Part shown: piece by piece, positions 39,876 through 49,365 of the stretch
Numbering within the stretch: the stretch's first letter is position 1
Layout of the letters: the number at the start of each line of letters is the position of its first letter
Assembly (NCBI RefSeq): GCF_029893805.1
Contig: NZ_JARXYP010000002.1
Span: forward strand, 6,510,001 to 6,574,000
Direction: 5' to 3'
Origin: Streptomyces sp. SAI-135
GTDB lineage: Bacteria > Actinomycetota > Actinomycetes > Streptomycetales > Streptomycetaceae
DNA length: 64,000 bases
The notes under the pieces: generated by a model
What the model was told of the DNA's origin: nothing
The model's database searches: none
Seen by the model: the letters and a program-made list of their open reading frames with translations, nothing else
Translations under genes and position numbers: made by a program

Positions 39876-40804
39876 TGGCGACGCTCACCGAGGCGCCCCC
39901 GCCGCTCTCCCCGACCGCGCCCGAGAAGAAGCCGCCGCGCAGGAGGGGCCGCTTCACCCCGTACTGGCTGCTGCTGCCCGGCATCCTCTGGCTGCTCATC
40001 TTCTTCGCCCTGCCGATGATCTACCAGGCCTCCACGTCCGTGCAGACGGGCTCCCTGGAGACGGGCTACAAGGTCACCTGGCACTTCGCCACCTACTGGG
40101 ACGCCCTGTCCGAGTACTGGCCGCAGTTCCTGCGCTCGATCCTGTACGCCGGTGCCGCGACGATCCTCTGCCTGGTGCTGGGGTATCCGCTCGCGTACCT
40201 GATCGCCTTCCGCGCGGGACGCTGGCGGAACCTGATCATGGTCCTGGTGATCGCGCCGTTCTTCACCAGCTTCCTGATCCGCACGCTCGCCTGGAAGACG
40301 ATCCTCGCGGACAGCGGTCCCGTCGTCGGCGCCCTCAACACCCTGCACGTCCTGGACGTCACCAGCTGGCTCGGCTGGACCACCGGCGACCGCGTCCTGG
40401 CCACCCCGCTCGCGGTGGTCTGCGGTCTGACGTACAACTTCCTGCCGTTCATGATCCTGCCGCTGTACACCTCCCTGGAGCGCATCGACGGGCGGCTGCA
40501 CGAGGCGGCGGGCGACCTGTACGCGAAGCCCGTCACCACCTTCCGCAAGGTCACCTTCCCGCTGTCGATGCCGGGCGTGGTCTCCGGGACGCTGCTGACC
40601 TTCATCCCGGCGGCCGGCGACTACGTGAACGCCGATCTGCTCGGCTCCACGGACACTCGCATGGTCGGCAACGTCATCCAGTCGCAGTTCCTGCGGATCC
40701 TGGACTATCCGACGGCCGCGGCCCTCTCCTTCATCCTGATGGCCGCGATTCTCTTCATGGTCACCTTCTACATCCGTAGGTCCGGCACGGAGGATCTGGT
40801 TTAA
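39875..40804 (+). CDS. potB: Polyamine ABC transporter, permease (PotB-like)
   Basis: 309 residues with six predicted membrane helices (GILWLLIFFALPMIYQ first) and the EAA loop DGRLHEAAGDLYAKPVTTF. PotB-type features: QTGSLETGYKVTWHFATY in the first outer loop and FIPAAGDYVNADLLGS near the end. Immediately followed by potC (TAAATG). Confidence 0.93.
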   Translation: MATLTEAPPPLSPTAPEKKPPRRRGRFTPYWLLLPGILWLLIFFALPMIYQASTSVQTGSLETGYKVTWHFATYWDALSEYWPQFLRSILYAGAATILCLVLGYPLAYLIAFRAGRWRNLIMVLVIAPFFTSFLIRTLAWKTILADSGPVVGALNTLHVLDVTSWLGWTTGDRVLATPLAVVCGLTYNFLPFMILPLYTSLERIDGRLHEAAGDLYAKPVTTFRKVTFPLSMPGVVSGTLLTFIPAAGDYVNADLLGSTDTRMVGNVIQSQFLRILDYPTAAALSFILMAAILFMVTFYIRRSGTEDLV

Positions 40805-41605
40805 ATGGCCTTCGTCAACTGGCTCAAGCGTCATCTCGTCGTCATCGCGGGACTGGTCACGCTCGGATATCTCCTGCTGCCGAACGTCGTCGTCACGGTG
40901 TTCTCCTTCAACAAACCGAAGGGGCGCTTCAACTACGAGTGGCAGCAGTTCTCCACGGATGCCTGGAAGGACCCCTGCGGGGTCGCCGACATGTGCGGAT
41001 CGCTCTCCCTCAGCCTCCAGATCGCGTTCTGGGCGACGGTCGGCGCGACCGTCCTCGGCACGATGATCGCCTTCGCGCTGGTCCGCTACCGCTTCCGCGC
41101 CCGCGGCGCGGTGAACTCGCTGATCTTCCTGCCGATGGCGATGCCCGAGGTCGTCATGGCGGCCTCGCTGCTCACCCTGTTCCTCAACATGGGCGCGCAG
41201 CTGGGCTTCTGGACGATCCTCATCGCCCACATCATGTTCTGCCTGAGCTTCGTCGTGACGGCGGTCAAGGCACGTGTGATGTCGATGGACCCGCGCCTCG
41301 AGCAGGCCGCGCAGGACCTGTACGCCGGTCCTTTCCAGACCTTCGTCCGGGTCACCCTGCCGATCGCCGCGCCCGGAATCGCCGCGGGCGCGCTGCTCGC
41401 CTTCGCGCTCTCCTTCGACGACTTCATCATCACCAACTTCAACGCCGGCTCGACCGTCACCTTCCCCATGTTCGTCTGGGGTTCGGCACAGCGCGGAACG
41501 CCCGTGCAGATCAACGTCATCGGCACGACGATGTTCCTCGTCGCCGTCCTTCTGGTGCTGACCTCCATGGTCGTCAGCAACCGCCGCAACAGGCAAAAGG
41601 CATAG
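40805..41605 (+). CDS. potC: Polyamine ABC transporter, permease (PotC-like)
   Basis: 266 residues, six helices, start GYLLLPNVVVTVFSFNKPKG. EAA loop DPRLEQAAQDLYAGPFQTF and the PotC-type FALSFDDFIITNFNAGSTV. Adjacent to potB without a gap, and 36 bases before the flavoenzyme, so one operon from the dehydrogenase at 35873 to 43060 is likely. Confidence 0.93.
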   Translation: MAFVNWLKRHLVVIAGLVTLGYLLLPNVVVTVFSFNKPKGRFNYEWQQFSTDAWKDPCGVADMCGSLSLSLQIAFWATVGATVLGTMIAFALVRYRFRARGAVNSLIFLPMAMPEVVMAASLLTLFLNMGAQLGFWTILIAHIMFCLSFVVTAVKARVMSMDPRLEQAAQDLYAGPFQTFVRVTLPIAAPGIAAGALLAFALSFDDFIITNFNAGSTVTFPMFVWGSAQRGTPVQINVIGTTMFLVAVLLVLTSMVVSNRRNRQKA

Positions 41606-41641
41606 GCCTTTTCGCGGAATCTTCTGTAGGGAGTTGAAATC

Positions 41642-43060
41642 ATGGCCCCGAGCGCCATGAGCCGTTGGACCAAGGCACTCTCCGAAGCCCAGCCGGTCCC
41701 GTACTGGCTGGACGACCCCGGCAGGCCCCACCCCGAGCCCGCCCTCACCTCCGCCGAGACCTGCGACCTGCTGGTCGTCGGCGGTGGCTACAGCGGGCTG
41801 TGGACGGCGCTCAACGCCAAGGAGCGCGACCCCGAGCGGGATGTCGTCCTGCTGGAAGGCCGCGAGGTGGGCTGGGCCGCCTCCGGCCGCAACGGCGGCT
41901 TCTGCGCCGCCTCCCTCACCCACGGGCTGCCCAACGGGCTGACCCGCTGGCCCGACGAGATCCACAGGCTTCAGGAGCTGGGCGCCCGCAACCTCGACGA
42001 GATCGAGAAGGCGGTCGCCCGGCACGACCTGGACTGCGAGTTCGAGCGCACCGGCGAGATCGACGTGGCGACCGAGACCTACCAGGCCCGGGAGCTGCGC
42101 GACTGGTACGAGGAGCTCCAGGAGAAGGGCCTCGCCGACGGGATCGACTTCCTCGACGCCGACGCGGTGCGCGAGCAGGTCGCCTCACCGACCTTCGAGG
42201 CGGGACTGTGGGACCGCCGGGGCGTGGCCATGCTCAACCCGGCGAAGCTGGTCTGGGGACTGAAGCGGGCCTGCCTGAGGCTCGGCGTCCGGCTCTACGA
42301 GCACACCCCCGCCCTCACCCTGAAGCCGTACGGCGCCGGCATGGCCGTCCGCACCCCGTACGGTTCCGTGCGCGCCCGCAAGATCGCGCTCGGCACCAAC
42401 GTCTTCCCGAACCTGGTCAAGCGGGTGCGGGCGTACACCGTGCCGGTCTACGACTACGCGCTGATGACCGAGCCGCTGAGCGGTGAGCAGCTCGCGTCGA
42501 TCGGCTGGAAGAACCGGCAGGGGCTCGGGGACAGCGCCAATCAGTTCCACTACTTCCGGCTGTCCGCCGACAACCGGATCCTGTGGGGCGGTTACGACGC
42601 GGTCTACCCGTACGGCGGCCGGGTGCGGGCCGAGTACGACGACCGGCCGGAGACGTACGCCAAGCTCGCCGGGCACTTCTTCACGTGCTTCCCGCAGTTG
42701 GAGGGGGTGCGCTTCACGCACGCGTGGGGCGGCGCCATCGACACCTGCTCGCGCTTCTCCGCGTTCTACGGCACCGCGCATCAGGGCAAGGTCGCGTACG
42801 CGGCCGGTTACACGGGCCTCGGAGTCGGCGCGACCCGCTTCGGCGCGGACGTGATGCTGGACCTGCTGGCCGGGGAGAGCACCGAGCGGACCTCGCTGGC
42901 CATGGTCCGCAAGAAGCCGCTGCCCTTCCCGCCGGAGCCCTTCGCCTGGACCGGCATCGCCCTGACCAAGTGGTCGCTGGCGCGTGCGGACTCGCACGGC
43001 GGGCGGCGCAACCTGTGGCTGCGGACCATGGACAGACTCGGTCTGGGATTCGACAGCTGA
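41642..43060 (+). CDS. FAD-dependent amine oxidoreductase (gamma-glutamylputrescine oxidase-like)
   Basis: 472 residues of the DAO family. FAD-binding GxGxxG in LLVVGGGYSGLWTAL near 40, VVLLEGREVGWAASGRNGGF near 75, and the C-terminal GYTGLGVGATRFGADVMLDL. GGGAG precedes the ATG by about 9 bases. As the last gene of a polyamine-uptake operon it most likely oxidises putrescine or its gamma-glutamyl form to the aminoaldehyde used by the dehydrogenase; the exact amine is not shown by the sequence. Confidence 0.85.
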   Translation: MAPSAMSRWTKALSEAQPVPYWLDDPGRPHPEPALTSAETCDLLVVGGGYSGLWTALNAKERDPERDVVLLEGREVGWAASGRNGGFCAASLTHGLPNGLTRWPDEIHRLQELGARNLDEIEKAVARHDLDCEFERTGEIDVATETYQARELRDWYEELQEKGLADGIDFLDADAVREQVASPTFEAGLWDRRGVAMLNPAKLVWGLKRACLRLGVRLYEHTPALTLKPYGAGMAVRTPYGSVRARKIALGTNVFPNLVKRVRAYTVPVYDYALMTEPLSGEQLASIGWKNRQGLGDSANQFHYFRLSADNRILWGGYDAVYPYGGRVRAEYDDRPETYAKLAGHFFTCFPQLEGVRFTHAWGGAIDTCSRFSAFYGTAHQGKVAYAAGYTGLGVGATRFGADVMLDLLAGESTERTSLAMVRKKPLPFPPEPFAWTGIALTKWSLARADSHGGRRNLWLRTMDRLGLGFDS

Positions 43061-43179
43061 ACGATCGTAGGTGATCTGATTCACTCCAACGGGTGGTCAG
43101 AACCCGCGTAATGCCCGCCGGGAAACCTCCTCTCCCTCGTGACGCGAACAGCGTCGACGAGAGAGAAGGAGGTCTTCTC

Positions 43180-43635
43180 ATGACAGGGGCGAAGACGGCG
43201 GTCGAGTGGCTGGCATCCGTCGCACCGGATCCCGAGGCCTGCCGCTGGGAATGGGAGCGCAATCCCCTCGGGGTGGCGCTGCTTCCGGCGGGCAAGGCCT
43301 GGGACGTGCTGATCCTGCCGGGTGAGCTCGGCTATCCGACGCTCGACGTCCTGACCCGCATCCTCGACCAGCTCGGCCCGGTGCTCGTCGACTTCGGCGA
43401 CGCACGGATGGGGTTCTTCGTGCCCCCGGGCACCGCGGCCCGCTGGCTCGGCACCGGTATCCGTACGGCCGGCGCCGGCACCTGGATCGTCGTTCCCTAT
43501 CCGGGCCGGGTGGCCGGGGGAGGGGTGCGCTGGCTGGTCCCGCCGGACGGCTCCGGGGTCCTCGTCGACCCGGCCCTGCTCGAACTGGCGATGCACGAGG
43601 CGGCGGCGGGTCTGGCGACGGAGGGCGACGGCTGA
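43180..43635 (+). CDS. Conserved hypothetical protein, possible Prim-Pol-like fold
   Basis: 151 residues from ATG 43180 with an ideal AAGGAGGT 8 bases upstream. Compact alpha/beta: WLASVAPDPEACRWEWERN, GVALLPAGKAWDVLILPG, GPVLVDFGDARMGFFVPPG, TWIVVPYPGR, VRWLVPPDGSG. The run of beta strands ending VPPDGSG recalls the bifunctional primase/polymerase N-terminal domain, but no catalytic Asp pair or His is clear. Function unknown; no obvious tie to its neighbours. Confidence 0.78.
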   Translation: MTGAKTAVEWLASVAPDPEACRWEWERNPLGVALLPAGKAWDVLILPGELGYPTLDVLTRILDQLGPVLVDFGDARMGFFVPPGTAARWLGTGIRTAGAGTWIVVPYPGRVAGGGVRWLVPPDGSGVLVDPALLELAMHEAAAGLATEGDG

Positions 43636-43664
43636 GGGCGAGCCGGTGGTTGCGACGGGAGGTC

Positions 43665-43694
43665 TTGACAACCCGGATTGGTCTGGACCAAGTT
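43665..43694 (+). promoter_or_regulatory. Chitinase promoter with DasR-type operator
   Basis: TTGACA (43665-43670) and CAAGTT (43689-43694) make a -35/-10 pair. Between them, overlapping the -10, lies TTGGTCTGGACCAA (43678-43691), one base away from a perfect palindrome and close to the DasR-responsive consensus ACTGGTCTAGACCAGT. Consistent with repression by DasR that is relieved by glucosamine-6-phosphate. Confidence 0.78.
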
Positions 43695-43737
43695 GGGCGC
43701 GCTCCACCCTCCAATTCCCCCAAGCCCGGAGGCCCTT

Positions 43738-45543
43738 GTGGAACGCACCGGACCCGACAAATCCGTCAGATCCGTCCTCGCCGCCGTGACGGCCGCCTTG
43801 CTGGCCCTGCCCGGCATCACCGCGCTCTCGTCGGCCGCCCGTGCGGCCGACGCGGACCTGGTACGCAACGGAGGCTTCGAAGCGGGACTCGACGGCTGGA
43901 CCTGCTCCGCGGGTGCCACGGTCAACAGCCCTGTGCACAGTGGGAGTTCGGCGCTGCGGGCGACCCCGGCCGGCAGCGACTTCGCCCAGTGCGCCCAGAC
44001 GGTGACCGTGCGGCCCGACGCGCAGTACACGCTCGCCGGACACGTCCGCGGCTCCTACGTCTACCTCGGCGCGAGCGGCACCGGCACCACCGACGTCTCC
44101 ACCTGGACCCAGTCCGCCCCCGACTGGCAGCGGCTCACCACGACCTTCCGCACCGGCCCGTCCACCACCAAGGTCACCCTCTACACGCACGGCTGGTACG
44201 GGACGGGTGCGTACCACGCGGACGACGTGTCCCTCACCGGGCCGGGCGCCGACACCGGTCAGCCGCCCGCCGTGCCCACGGATCTGAAGGCGGGCACGGT
44301 CACGTCCTCCAGCGTGGCCCTGTCCTGGACGGCGGTCACGGGAGCCACCGGCTACGCCGTCTACCGGGACGGCGTCAAGATCCAGACGGTGAGCGGGCCT
44401 TCGGCCACCGTGAGCGGGCTCGCGCCCTCGACGGCGTACGGCTTCCAGGTCGCGGCGGTCAACGACGCGGGGGAGTCGGCGAGGTCGGGTGCCGTCAACG
44501 TGACCACGACCGCGGGAAGTTCCACCGGCCTCCCCGCCCACGCCCTCGTCGGCTACCTCCACGCGAGCTTCGCCAACGGCTCCGGCTACACGCGCCTGGC
44601 CGACGTCCCGGACAGCTGGGACGTCATCGACCTGGCCTTCGGCGAGCCCACCTCGGTCACCTCCGGCGACATCCGCTTCAACCGCTGCCCGGTCACCGAA
44701 TGCCCCGGCGTCGAGTCCGACGCCGACTTCAAGGCGGCGATCAGGGCGAAGCAGGCGGCGGGCAAGAACGTGCTCATCTCGATCGGCGGCCAGAACGGCC
44801 AGGTCCAGCTGACGACGACAGCGGCCCGGGACGCCTTCGTCTCCTCGGTCTCCTCGATCATCGACACCTACGGCCTCGACGGCCTGGACGTCGACTTCGA
44901 GGGCCATTCCCTCTCGCTGAACGCCGACGACACGGACTTCAGGAACCCGAAGACCCCGGTGGTCGTGAACCTGATCTCGGCGCTGAAGACGCTGAAGGCG
45001 AAGTACGGGTCCCGCTTCGTGCTGTCGATGGCCCCGGAGACCTTCTTCGTGCAGATGGGCTACCAGTACTACGGCACGGGCAAGTGGGGCGGCCAGGACC
45101 CGCGCTGCGGCGCCTACCTCCCGGTGATCCACGCCCTGCGCGACGACCTCACCCTGCTGCACGTCCAGGACTACAACTCGGGGCCGATCATGGGCCTCGA
45201 CAACCAGTACCACTCCATGGGCGGCGCGGACTTCCACATCGCCATGACCGACATGCTCCTCACCGGCTTCCCGGTCGCCGGCGACCCCGCGAACGTCTTC
45301 CCGCCCCTGCGCCCCGACCAGCTCGCCATCGGCATGCCCGCCTCCACGAACGCGGGCAACGGCTACGTCAGCCCGGCGGAGGTCACCAGGACCCTCGACT
45401 GCCTGACGAGAAGGACCAACTGCGGCTCGTACCCCACCCACGGCACCTGGCCCGCCCTGCGCGGCCTGATGACCTGGTCGATCAACTGGGACCGCTACTC
45501 CGGCGGAGAGTTCCAGAAGACCTTCGACGGTTACTTCGGCTGA
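43738..45543 (+). CDS. Secreted chitinase, CBM - FnIII - GH18
   Basis: 601 residues from GTG 43738 (GGAGG 6 bases before). A Sec signal (LAAVTAALLALPGITALSSA) cleaves near 38. Domains: a jelly-roll carbohydrate-binding module at about 40-175 (LVRNGGFEAGLDGWTC, ADDVSLTG), fibronectin type III at about 183-262 (PTDLKAGTVTSSSVALSWTA), and GH18 at about 270-601. The catalytic motif is DGLDVDFE (Asp381, Asp384, Asp386, proton donor Glu388); also SIGGQNG and MTWSINWD. Hydrolyses chitin to chito-oligosaccharides outside the cell. Confidence 0.94.
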   Translation: MERTGPDKSVRSVLAAVTAALLALPGITALSSAARAADADLVRNGGFEAGLDGWTCSAGATVNSPVHSGSSALRATPAGSDFAQCAQTVTVRPDAQYTLAGHVRGSYVYLGASGTGTTDVSTWTQSAPDWQRLTTTFRTGPSTTKVTLYTHGWYGTGAYHADDVSLTGPGADTGQPPAVPTDLKAGTVTSSSVALSWTAVTGATGYAVYRDGVKIQTVSGPSATVSGLAPSTAYGFQVAAVNDAGESARSGAVNVTTTAGSSTGLPAHALVGYLHASFANGSGYTRLADVPDSWDVIDLAFGEPTSVTSGDIRFNRCPVTECPGVESDADFKAAIRAKQAAGKNVLISIGGQNGQVQLTTTAARDAFVSSVSSIIDTYGLDGLDVDFEGHSLSLNADDTDFRNPKTPVVVNLISALKTLKAKYGSRFVLSMAPETFFVQMGYQYYGTGKWGGQDPRCGAYLPVIHALRDDLTLLHVQDYNSGPIMGLDNQYHSMGGADFHIAMTDMLLTGFPVAGDPANVFPPLRPDQLAIGMPASTNAGNGYVSPAEVTRTLDCLTRRTNCGSYPTHGTWPALRGLMTWSINWDRYSGGEFQKTFDGYFG

Positions 45544-45546
45544 CGA

Positions 45547-46833
45547 TCACTCGAACACCGCAGCCAAGAGCTGCGCGAGCACGGGAGCCCGCTCGGCGTC
45601 CCCGAGGGCGCCGAGCACGGTGGGAAGGTGCAGGGCCACCGAACGCACCCGAGCCGAGGGCGTCCCGTCCCCTCGCCGCACGGAGACGTTCGTCCGTGCC
45701 GTCGAGGAGTCTCCGGGGTGGAGCAGCACACATGTCGGCAGGCCGCCGGAGGGCTGCCGGGAGAGTGCGTGAGCGTAGAGAAATGCCTGGTAGAGGTCGG
45801 ACGGGCTCAGCTTCCTGCTGTCGTAGAGCTTGTACTTCATGTCGACCGGACGGCACAGCGGTTCACCGTCGACGCTGCCCGTGACCAGGACGTCCGGGCG
45901 TACCTCGCCGTAAGGGCGCTCCGTTCGCTCGTCGTACAGCACCCCGCGGTGCCGGGCCTGATCACGGACGGTGAGTCCGGTGCCCACGGCTGCCTCCCGC
46001 AGCAGACGGGTCAGGAAGGCCTCGAACAGGACGTTCATGTCCACGAGAAAGGCCCGCGACGCCAGCGCGCCGGGCGTCAGGAGGTCGGCGACACCGCCGC
46101 CGGACAGGAGCAGGGTGGCCCAGCGGTGGGCGCTTCTGTAGTGGGAGTTGTGCCGGTGGTAGTCGAGCCCGGCCAGGGCTGAGCGGAGGTCGCCCAGCCG
46201 CGTCGGAGCGATCCGCGCGAAGCTGGTGGCGGCGCGACGGGCCCGTGCGCGTACAGCCGGGCTGCGCGCTGTGCGGGCCGCGAGGTCGACCGCGGCACCG
46301 CAGAGCCGGTTGTCCAGGATGTCGGTGTCGTGCTCGTCGAAACGGCAGGCGAGCCGGTCCATGCGTCCGTAGTGCCGCAGGAGTTGTCGGTCGGGCAGGA
46401 GTCGGCCGCGTACGGCCGGGAGGTCGTCCTCGGAGGAGACGTAGTCCTGCCGCAATCCGCGAGACAGCAGGCGTTCGCACTCCTCGGTGAGCATGAAAGC
46501 GACCAGGTCCCGCAGATGCGGGTCGCCCTCGCGCACGGTGCGTGAGGCGTCGAGCGGCGGGAGCCCACGGCCCGCCGCGTACTCGAGCATGCGCAACACA
46601 TCGAGGTCACCGCCCAGATACTTGGGCCTGATCCGTATCTCGCAGGCGTCGAACCGGACGACCCCGACACAGGGACCCGCGCTCACCTCCGTCCTTCCGC
46701 CCGCGAGTTCCCGGACTTTCAGACGTGCGGTGAGCTGCTCGGTGGCACACAGGGCGCGGTCGGCAGGGCTGAGCCGGACACCGTCGAGGACCTTGGTCTC
46801 GTACTCACGCAGCTCGAACTCCCGCAGTGACAC
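45547..46833 (-). CDS. mcrC: McrC-family nuclease subunit of a modification-dependent restriction system
   Basis: 428 residues. McrC-type N-terminus (EIRIRPKYLGGDLDVLRMLEY) and a PD-(D/E)xK nuclease core: RPDVLVTG (about 311-318) and VDMKYKLY (about 327-334), then LYQAFLYAHAL. It starts 4 bases after the McrB stop, forming an operon. The partner AAA+ GTPase recognises modified DNA and this subunit cleaves. Reads convergently toward the chitinase, with only 3 bases between stops. Confidence 0.9.
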   Translation of the reverse strand: MSLREFELREYETKVLDGVRLSPADRALCATEQLTARLKVRELAGGRTEVSAGPCVGVVRFDACEIRIRPKYLGGDLDVLRMLEYAAGRGLPPLDASRTVREGDPHLRDLVAFMLTEECERLLSRGLRQDYVSSEDDLPAVRGRLLPDRQLLRHYGRMDRLACRFDEHDTDILDNRLCGAAVDLAARTARSPAVRARARRAATSFARIAPTRLGDLRSALAGLDYHRHNSHYRSAHRWATLLLSGGGVADLLTPGALASRAFLVDMNVLFEAFLTRLLREAAVGTGLTVRDQARHRGVLYDERTERPYGEVRPDVLVTGSVDGEPLCRPVDMKYKLYDSRKLSPSDLYQAFLYAHALSRQPSGGLPTCVLLHPGDSSTARTNVSVRRGDGTPSARVRSVALHLPTVLGALGDAERAPVLAQLLAAVFE

Positions 46834-46837
46834 GCGG

Positions 46838-49321
46838 CTACTCCAACGCCCCGCTCTTGACCTGGAGTTCCGTGTACAGGGCAGTGACCAGACCCTCGTC
46901 GCTGAGCTCTCGCACCGTGTGTGCCTCGAGGTCGACCAGTGTCTCGCCGAGGAAGGTGGCGAGCAGGGAGTAGTCGTCGTAGGCGTACTCCTGGAGCAGG
47001 GGCAGGATCTCGTCGCGGACGATCGCGGCCAGGCCCGGCACGGTGTCGACCGGAGCGCCGTTCGGGAGGAAGAAGGCCTGCCCGATCTGCTTCTCGCGAT
47101 CGAGATGGGTCCTCACGCGCTGGTTCAGGGCGTCGAGCAGGTCCGCGAGGTGCAACTGCTCAACGTGGCATCCCTGAAGGGGCGCGGAGTCGGGGAGTTG
47201 CTCCAGGAAGGCGAAACGGCGGCGGATGGCGGCGTCCAGCATCCGGATGGAGCGGTCGGCGGTGTTCATGGTGCCCACCAGGTACACGTTGTCCGGCACC
47301 GTGAACTGCTCCTGGCTGAGTGGCAGCAGCACCTGGCAGCCCCGCTTGTCCTTCTCGAGGAGGGTGATCAGCTCGCCGAAGATCTTGGGCAGGTTGCCGC
47401 GGTTGAGCTCGTCGACGACGACCAGGTACGGGCGGCCCTGGTCGGCTGCGGCGGCCTGGCACACGCGTTTGAACACCCCGTCGACCCGGTCCAGCATGAG
47501 GCCGCCGGATCCGCCCTTCACCGGCCGGAAGCCCTCCACGAAATCTTCGTAGCCGTAGTTGGGGTGGAAGGCGACCATCGTCAGCCGGCCTGCCGCGGTC
47601 AGGGCGTCGAGCGTGCGCCGGAAGGCCGGGGTACCGGGCTCTGCGTAGGGGTCGACATCCGACAGGTCGCCGGCCAGCTCACCCAGCCAACGGACCGCGA
47701 AACGAAGGGCGGTGTACGTCTTGCCCGTACCCGGGGGCCCGTACAGCACCGCCTGCCCCCGCCGATCGAGGGCCTCGGCGAGCGGGACCAGCCCTGCGTC
47801 CAGAGGGCGGGTGGTCAGCACGGCGTCGGTGGTGTCGGGGGCCGGATCGTCCCCGACGGACGACGGGGCCGCCTTGGCCTTCCGGATCCTGCTCCACACC
47901 TGTGCGGACACGTCCTTGACAGTGACGGTCGCCCAGGACCGCTCGGGTTCCTCCAGCCGGCCCGCGTAGCTCTCGTCCCACTCGACCTCGACCGTGTGCC
48001 GGTAGAGCGGGCGGTCCTCCCGCCAGGTGTAACCGTCGCCCGCCACCCGGCCCACACCGAGGATCTCGCTCGTGCCCTTGTTGGCGACGACGAGGTCGCC
48101 GGGCCGGAGACTCTGCAGCTTCCAGACTTCGTTGGCCTTCGCGGAGATCTTCGACTGGTAGCCGTTGTACTCGTCCGCGTAGGCGGCGGCGAACGCTGCC
48201 TGGAACTCGTCCTTGTCGGCGAAGGACCGCAGGTCCGCCACGTCGTCCCAGCCGACCGCGATGAAACCACCGGCTCGGCACTCGTCCCACAGCGAGGCGT
48301 TCGCGCCGGGTGCGATCTTCACGATCTGTTGCGTACGGACGGGATTGGTCCACCAGTACAGGAACAGCACCACCAGGTCGTACGACCAGCCTGCGAACCG
48401 TTGCTCGCCGTCGATGACCTCCTTCAGTCGTGCCTGGAGGGCGAACCGGTCCAGCTTGGGGACAGGCGCGCCGGTGAGCTGCTGCACGAAGTGCCGAACC
48501 ACGTCGTGGCCGTAGACCGCCAGGGCGACGTCGGGCGCGTAGACCCTCAGTGTCTTGGCGACCAGGGCGGGACCCGAACGTACGGCGTCGATGGTGTCGA
48601 TGTCGGCGGTTCGTCCTTCGCGGGCCGCGGTCACGGCCGCGACGATCCCGGACCGCACCGCCTGCCAAGCCTCCTTCTCGTCGGCGTAGCGCGAGTCGTG
48701 CCACCAGGAACCGTCCTGGTTGCGCTGGTAGATGAGGTGCTTGGTCGAGGAGCCGCCGGCGATGCTGCCGAGGGCCTTGCTGCCGAACTCCATCAGATAG
48801 CAGTAGGGCCGGGTGTGGGCGCTGTCTCCCTGGCCGAGGGCGTATCGCTCCAGAGGCAGTGTCGGCCAGTCCTCCCAGGGGAAGTCACGGCGTACCTCCT
48901 CGGCGGCCCCTTCCATCGCGCGCAGCTCTGCCGTGAAGCGGTCCCTGTCGAAGGCACGCACCGCCTCGTCCAGCGGCCACGGCCGCATCGTGGCGGCCTG
49001 ATGCGGGGAAACGGGGCGCAGAACACAACTGCACGCGCTGGTGAGGGGCTGTCCCGAGCCGCCGAGCAGCCCTGTGGACCGAGCGAACTCGGCGCGGGCA
49101 GCCGTGTCGTGGGAGGGCGCGGAGTCGATGAGCCGCCGCCACAGCAGCCGGTCCGGGTCCGGGAACCGGGGGAGTCTGTCGGCATCGGTGAGGTGGCCGC
49201 ACTTCGAGTCGTGGTGGATCTTGCGGCCGTAGAGAGGGAGGATCACCTCGCCCGGTGACGGTGTCAGCGCGAAGTCGTGGTTCTCGAAGGCGACCGTCAC
49301 CTGGTCCTTCTCGTCCGGCAT
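46838..49321 (-). CDS. mcrB: McrB-like AAA+ NTPase with EVE-like modified-base reader domain
   Basis: 827 residues from ATG 49321. Residues 1-330 are a little-conserved N-terminal part (LRVYAPDVALAVYGHDVVRHF). About 340-455 form an EVE/PUA-like domain (GFIAVGWDDVADL, LRPGDLVVANKGTSEILG, YRHTVEVEWDE). The AAA+ core has Walker A GPPGTGKTY (about 527), Walker B YLVVVDELNRGNLPKIFGEL and the McrB signature VGTMNTADRSI. GTP-driven motor of a type IV restriction system against modified phage or foreign DNA. The frame continues upstream to 49756, but the MPDEKDQVTVAFEN start fits best. Confidence 0.9.
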   Translation of the reverse strand: MPDEKDQVTVAFENHDFALTPSPGEVILPLYGRKIHHDSKCGHLTDADRLPRFPDPDRLLWRRLIDSAPSHDTAARAEFARSTGLLGGSGQPLTSACSCVLRPVSPHQAATMRPWPLDEAVRAFDRDRFTAELRAMEGAAEEVRRDFPWEDWPTLPLERYALGQGDSAHTRPYCYLMEFGSKALGSIAGGSSTKHLIYQRNQDGSWWHDSRYADEKEAWQAVRSGIVAAVTAAREGRTADIDTIDAVRSGPALVAKTLRVYAPDVALAVYGHDVVRHFVQQLTGAPVPKLDRFALQARLKEVIDGEQRFAGWSYDLVVLFLYWWTNPVRTQQIVKIAPGANASLWDECRAGGFIAVGWDDVADLRSFADKDEFQAAFAAAYADEYNGYQSKISAKANEVWKLQSLRPGDLVVANKGTSEILGVGRVAGDGYTWREDRPLYRHTVEVEWDESYAGRLEEPERSWATVTVKDVSAQVWSRIRKAKAAPSSVGDDPAPDTTDAVLTTRPLDAGLVPLAEALDRRGQAVLYGPPGTGKTYTALRFAVRWLGELAGDLSDVDPYAEPGTPAFRRTLDALTAAGRLTMVAFHPNYGYEDFVEGFRPVKGGSGGLMLDRVDGVFKRVCQAAAADQGRPYLVVVDELNRGNLPKIFGELITLLEKDKRGCQVLLPLSQEQFTVPDNVYLVGTMNTADRSIRMLDAAIRRRFAFLEQLPDSAPLQGCHVEQLHLADLLDALNQRVRTHLDREKQIGQAFFLPNGAPVDTVPGLAAIVRDEILPLLQEYAYDDYSLLATFLGETLVDLEAHTVRELSDEGLVTALYTELQVKSGALE

Positions 49322-49365
49322 GGCTCTTCCCCCCGGGTACCGGCCACCGCCCCGTGACCGGCTAC

